Assembly: GCA_905236585.1 (NCBI GenBank)
Contig: CAJOQZ010000017.1
Span: 1-6,327 of the forward strand
Source: an uncultured Lachnospiraceae bacterium
GTDB taxonomy: Bacteria > Bacillota > Clostridia > Lachnospirales > Lachnospiraceae
DNA length: 6,327 nucleotides
Direction: 5' to 3'
Of the stretch, positions 4,895 to 6,327 are shown piece by piece. Made by a program: the position numbers and the translations under genes. How positions within the stretch are numbered: position 1 is the first letter of the stretch; every line of letters starts with the position of its first letter. The notes below the pieces were generated by a model. It was not told where the DNA came from and did no database searches. It saw only the letters and a program-made list of their open reading frames with translations.

Positions 4895-6327
4895 ATGGCA
4901 ACGATAATAAATGAAGGCATCACGTTTGACGACGTTCTTTTAGTTCCACAGTATTCGGAAGTGACGCCGAACATGATCAATCTGACGACGAAACTGACGA
5001 AGTCGATTACGCTTAATATTCCGATGATGAGCGCGGCGATGGATACGGTCACGGAACACCGCATGGCGATCGCGATGGCGCGGCAGGGCGGCATCGGCAT
5101 CATCCACAAGAATATGTCGATCGAAGAGCAGGCGGAAGAGGTCGATATGGTAAAGCGTTCCGAGAACGGCGTCATTACCGATCCGTTTTCCTTGGCGCCG
5201 GACAATACATTGCAGGACGCGGATGATCTGATGAGCAAATACCGGATCTCCGGCGTGCCGATTACGACGAACGGCAAACTTGTCGGCATCATCACGAACC
5301 GCGATTTGAAGTTTGAAGAAGATTATACGAAAAAGATTTCGGAAGTGATGACCTCCGAGAACCTGATTACGGCAAAAGAGGGCATCACGCTCGAAGAGGC
5401 TAAGACGATTTTAGGCAAGGCGCGCAAAGAGAAACTTCCAATCGTAGATGACGACGGATATCTGCGCGGACTCATCACGATCAAGGACATTGAAAAGCAG
5501 ATCAAGTACCCGCTGTCGGCGAAGGACTCCCAGGGGCGTCTGCTCTGCGGCGCGGCGGTCGGCATTACGTCGAATATGCTCGATCGGGTCGGCGAATTAG
5601 TCAATGCATCGGTGGATGTGGTCGGAATTGATTCGGCGCACGGCCACTCGAAAAATATCGTGACGGCGATCCGTGCGATCAAGGAGAAGTACCCCGATCT
5701 GCAGGTGGTCGCGGGCAACATTGCAACCGGCGAAGCAGCGAAGACATTAATAGAAGCAGGCGCGGACGCGGTCAAGGTCGGAATCGGACCGGGGTCGATA
5801 TGTACGACCCGTATTGTTGCCGGTATCGGCGTTCCGCAGATCACGGCGATCATGGACTGCTACGAAGTGGCAAGGGAGCATGGGATTCCGGTGATTGCGG
5901 ACGGCGGCATCCAGTATTCGGGCGATCTGACGAAGGCGCTTGCCGCCGGGGCGAATGTCTGCATGATGGGCAGCATGTTTGCCGGATGCGACGAGTCGCC
6001 GGGTTCGTACGAACTGTATCAGGGCAGAAAATACAAAGTTTACCGCGGCATGGGGTCGATCGCGGCTATGGAGAACGGCAGCAAGGACCGCTATTTCCAG
6101 GAGGGCGCGAAAAAGTTAGTGCCCGAAGGCGTGGAAGGACGCGTCGCCTATAAGGGGATGCTTGAGGACGTGGTATTCCAGTTGGTCGGCGGCATCCACT
6201 CCGGCATGGGCTACTGCGGATGCCCGACGATCGAAGATCTGCACCTTAGGGCGAAGTTTATCAAGATCTCTGCGGCGGCGCTGCGCGAGAGCCATCCGCA
6301 CGACATTCAGATCACCAAGGAAGCGCC
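4895..6327 (+). CDS. guaB: Inosine-5'-monophosphate dehydrogenase (3' end cut by window)
   Basis: The enzyme oxidises IMP to XMP with NAD+, the committed step of guanine nucleotide synthesis in the cytoplasm. ATG 4895 follows GGAGG (4883-4887) by seven bases. The visible 477 residues begin with the family-typical GITFDDVLLVP. A Bateman module of two CBS domains spans about 93-205 (GVPITTNGKLVGIITNRDL and LPIVDDDGYLRGLITIKDI). The barrel resumes with DSAHGHS (247-252). The catalytic loop GIGPGSICTTR carries Cys303, and ADGGI, GSMFAG, the YRGMGS loop and the EGVEGRV flap segment follow. The usual length is about 485-490, so only the last few residues are outside the window. All key residues are present and the gene looks intact. 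It follows the sortase by 44 bp without a visible terminator or a promoter of its own, so it may be partly co-transcribed. Confidence 0.97.
   Translation, partial: MATIINEGITFDDVLLVPQYSEVTPNMINLTTKLTKSITLNIPMMSAAMDTVTEHRMAIAMARQGGIGIIHKNMSIEEQAEEVDMVKRSENGVITDPFSLAPDNTLQDADDLMSKYRISGVPITTNGKLVGIITNRDLKFEEDYTKKISEVMTSENLITAKEGITLEEAKTILGKARKEKLPIVDDDGYLRGLITIKDIEKQIKYPLSAKDSQGRLLCGAAVGITSNMLDRVGELVNASVDVVGIDSAHGHSKNIVTAIRAIKEKYPDLQVVAGNIATGEAAKTLIEAGADAVKVGIGPGSICTTRIVAGIGVPQITAIMDCYEVAREHGIPVIADGGIQYSGDLTKALAAGANVCMMGSMFAGCDESPGSYELYQGRKYKVYRGMGSIAAMENGSKDRYFQEGAKKLVPEGVEGRVAYKGMLEDVVFQLVGGIHSGMGYCGCPTIEDLHLRAKFIKISAAALRESHPHDIQITKEA

Noticed and set aside
5323..5853. 176-codon frame on the - strand
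   Set aside because: It lies entirely antisense to guaB, whose coding is unmistakable; a shadow caused by codon bias.

Overview
The window reads as chromosomal DNA from a Gram-positive anaerobe of the Clostridia, most likely a Lachnospiraceae member. The grounds are the near-complete IMP dehydrogenase at the right end, whose sequence looks typical of that family, a class B-type sortase, sortase-type surface proteins, strong GGAGG ribosome binding sites and sigma-A-type promoters. All supported genes are on the + strand. The species cannot be named from this sequence alone.

Left part (1-2156): the end of a surface protein with a sortase-type C-terminus (1-291), then a promoter and a GC-rich leader hairpin (331-441), then a second secreted surface protein (start 455). 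The second protein has a signal peptide, a compact domain and a long acidic Pro/Glu/Thr/Ser-rich stalk, but no membrane anchor. After about position 1600 its frame runs into a palindromic, partly tandem-duplicated repeat (1672-1855), then out of frame across a real small membrane-protein gene (1953-2156), and stops inside another repeat. Its natural C-terminus seems to be lost.

Middle part (2157-3974): a 114-bp palindromic repeat (element A, 2178-2291), a PAP2 membrane phosphatase gene (2343-2885), an AT-rich gene broken by one extra base that resembles small toxin-like domains (2935-3433), and a 296-bp palindromic repeat (element B, 3532-3827). A and B share their ends and so belong to one MITE-like family; B carries an extra long-hairpin core that A lacks.

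Right part (3915-6327): a promoter, a class B-type sortase (3975-4850), and 44 bp later guaB (IMP dehydrogenase), cut by the window edge only a few codons from its expected end. The sortase is a plausible partner of the first surface protein, whose tail carries an NPQTN-like KNQTN-Ala motif. PAP2 phosphatases often act in the undecaprenyl lipid cycle, so several genes fit a cell-envelope theme. The clearest unusual content is the repeat family and the decay around it, not a demonstrated new system.
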